Source: Acidobacteriaceae bacterium
Lineage (GTDB): Bacteria; Acidobacteriota; Terriglobia; Terriglobales; Acidobacteriaceae
Direction of reading: 5' to 3'
Assembly (NCBI GenBank): GCA_003134435.1
Contig: PLBE01000196.1
Coordinates: 5,667 to 57,695 of the forward strand
DNA length: 52,029 bases
Below the pieces are notes generated by a model. The model had not been told where the DNA came from. It worked only from the letters and a program-made list of their open reading frames with translations, and did not search any database. This document shows, in pieces, positions 50,698-52,029 of this stretch. Each line of letters starts with the position of its first letter. Within the stretch, counting starts at the first letter, position 1. Position numbers and translations under genes: made by a program.

Positions 50698-52029
50698 ACC
50701 AAACCGACGCGAACTAAGCTGGAAGCGGCTGACTTACAGCATCAGCGCAAAATTAATTGGTTCCCTGCTGGTATTAATGGTCGTCATTTTCGCGCTTCTC
50801 GGATACCTGACGATCCGATTGCATCGGCAACACCTCGAAGCGGCCACCCTGAGCAGCGCCGAACGGGTCAGCGATGTCATCAAGCGCAGCACTACTTACT
50901 ACATGATGCATAACGATCGCGAGGGACTCTACCACGCCATTCAAACCATGGCGGATGAGCCCGGCATGGTTAAGGTGCGCATCCTCGACCCCGAGGGGCG
51001 GGTCAGTTACTCGACCGATCCAGCCGAGGTCAGCCACATTCTGGACAAGACGGCGGAGGCTTGCTATGGCTGCCATACTCAATCGCAACCACTGGCCCGC
51101 CTGAATCGACCCGATCGCTTTCGCATTTATCGCATTGGCGGCGGGCAGCGCGTGCTGGGCATCATCACCCCCCTGGAGAATCAACCGAGTTGCTCCAACG
51201 CTGAATGCCATGCCCATCCTGCCGGCCAGCAGGTGCTGGGCGTGCTCGATACAAATTTGTCCCTGGCGACAACCGACGCACAACTCGCAGTCAGCAGCGC
51301 CCGCATGAAGTATTACACCGCGGGAGCTTTGCTGATCGTCGCTGTATTGAGCTGGCTCTTCGTCTGGCGCGTGGTATACAGACCGATCACGGCGCTCAAG
51401 CGGGGCACCGAACATCTGTCGCGAGGAGAACTTGGGTACCAGATCGAAGTGCAGTCCGAGGACGAAGTGGGGGAACTGGCTCATTCCTTCAACGGCATGA
51501 GCCTGGAGTTGCGCGCCGCCAATGAAGAAATCGTGAACTGGGCCAGGACTCTCGAAGATCGCGTCGAGCAGAAAACCAACGAACTCAATCGCGCCCACGA
51601 TCATGTTCTGCATGTCGAAAAAATGGCTTCCATTGGAAAAATGGCTGCCGTGGTCGCGCACGAGGTAAATAACCCGCTCTCCGGCATTCTGACCTACGCC
51701 AAGCTGATTCGGAAGTGGGTTGCCTCAGGCCAGACCGAGCATGAAAAGCACGAGGAAGCGATCGAGTGTCTCGAACTGATCGCCGCCGAAAGCAAGCGCT
51801 GTGGCGACCTCATCAAGAACCTGCTGTCGCTTTCCCGGACCGCGCCTATGAATGTGCAGTCCACCAACCTGCATGCGGTCATCGATCGTTGCCTGATGCT
51901 GGTGCGGCATCAACTGGAACTGGTTGGAGTCGAACTGCAACTGCAGTTTGCGAGCGACCTGCCGCCGGTCCCCTGCGATCCGGCCCAGATCGAACAAGTC
52001 CTGATCGCGCTGATTATGAATGCCATCGA
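50684..52029 (+). CDS. Sensor histidine kinase with two c-type haem motifs (runs off the window)
   Basis: 448 codons are visible from ATG 50684. TM1 (about 17-42) is followed by a periplasmic sensor domain (about 43-205), TM2 (about 207-228), HAMP (RPITALKRGTEHLSRGELGYQIEV) and a coiled-coil linker. The phosphoacceptor helix is VVAHEVNNPLSGILTYAKLI (His about 326); the frame ends in the ATPase N box (LIMNAI). The sensor domain contains CYGCH (Cys127, Cys130, His131) and CSNAECH (Cys170, Cys175, His176), a normal CxxCH and an unusual CX4CH site. Haem attachment would make it a redox or gas sensor. Its overlap with the NrfD gene suggests it regulates or monitors this respiratory module. The rest of the kinase lies outside the window. 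Confidence 0.9.
   Translation, partial: MRETEPNRRELSWKRLTYSISAKLIGSLLVLMVVIFALLGYLTIRLHRQHLEAATLSSAERVSDVIKRSTTYYMMHNDREGLYHAIQTMADEPGMVKVRILDPEGRVSYSTDPAEVSHILDKTAEACYGCHTQSQPLARLNRPDRFRIYRIGGGQRVLGIITPLENQPSCSNAECHAHPAGQQVLGVLDTNLSLATTDAQLAVSSARMKYYTAGALLIVAVLSWLFVWRVVYRPITALKRGTEHLSRGELGYQIEVQSEDEVGELAHSFNGMSLELRAANEEIVNWARTLEDRVEQKTNELNRAHDHVLHVEKMASIGKMAAVVAHEVNNPLSGILTYAKLIRKWVASGQTEHEKHEEAIECLELIAAESKRCGDLIKNLLSLSRTAPMNVQSTNLHAVIDRCLMLVRHQLELVGVELQLQFASDLPPVPCDPAQIEQVLIALIMNAI

Noticed and set aside
1-52029. CRISPR arrays, insertion sequences, prophage or integration sites
   Set aside because: No regularly spaced direct repeats of CRISPR type, no transposase or integrase motifs and no long terminal inverted repeats were seen.

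Overview
This is a gene-dense, GC-rich bacterial chromosomal segment. The lineage-typical secreted proteins (for example the SLGDAARAARKNK / DNDNLPT protein at 15581), the DedA-rhodanese fusion, the MgtE-N/PRC protein beside an NRAMP relative and the PilZ protein with a Cys-bearing N-terminus suggest an Acidobacteriota (Terriglobia/Koribacter-like) soil bacterium. That placement comes from remembered family distributions, not from a search. I see no rRNA, tRNA, CRISPR array, insertion sequence or prophage.

Layout. 1-4541 (mostly minus strand): the N-terminal part of a DsbA-like protein, NAD synthetase, an unknown secreted protein, and a carrier-thioesterase fusion whose carrier serine is lost. 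4632-9563: an HD-GYP c-di-GMP phosphodiesterase, ftsY, ribD and ribE. 9647-15526: a Mla-type ABC ATPase, mobA, a PilZ protein, a membrane histidine kinase, and prepilin peptidase translationally coupled to a kinase-like protein that lacks an ATPase domain. 15581-19336: small secreted proteins and lipoproteins plus an OmpA-type lipoprotein with a terminator and a possible sigma-54 promoter. 19337-31584: housekeeping genes (argS, larC-metG, tatD, yajQ, a polyprenyl diphosphate synthase), then a DedA-rhodanese gene interrupted by an in-frame TGA at the rhodanese active-site position, mocA, a HAD phosphatase, an IscU-like scaffold, a GAF protein and a NUDIX hydrolase. 31653-36529: an NRAMP-related transporter with a PRC/MgtE-N/CBS protein, then a secreted zinc metallopeptidase. 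36790-38356: ribokinase and PyrR.

38656-45506 is a coherent metabolic operon. NfnA/NfnB-like ferredoxin:NADP oxidoreductase is followed by a VOR/KOR-type 2-oxoacid:ferredoxin oxidoreductase (delta, alpha and a fused beta-gamma subunit) and a PLP aminotransferase. A perfect CRP-type palindrome lies just upstream at a class II spacing. Together these would transaminate an amino acid, oxidise the 2-oxoacid to an acyl-CoA and move the electrons from ferredoxin to NADPH. 45622-47669: a secreted protein, asnA and a small membrane protein. 48008 to the end starts a respiratory/redox-sensing module: a monohaem cytochrome c, a four-cluster Fe-S subunit, a NrfD/HybB membrane subunit, and a sensor kinase with two c-type haem motifs (one of them CX4CH) that runs off the window.

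The most unusual feature is the DedA-rhodanese gene. TGA replaces the catalytic residue, the reading frame continues into a well-conserved rhodanese C-terminus, and a hairpin follows the TGA. This is best explained as a selenocysteine protein.
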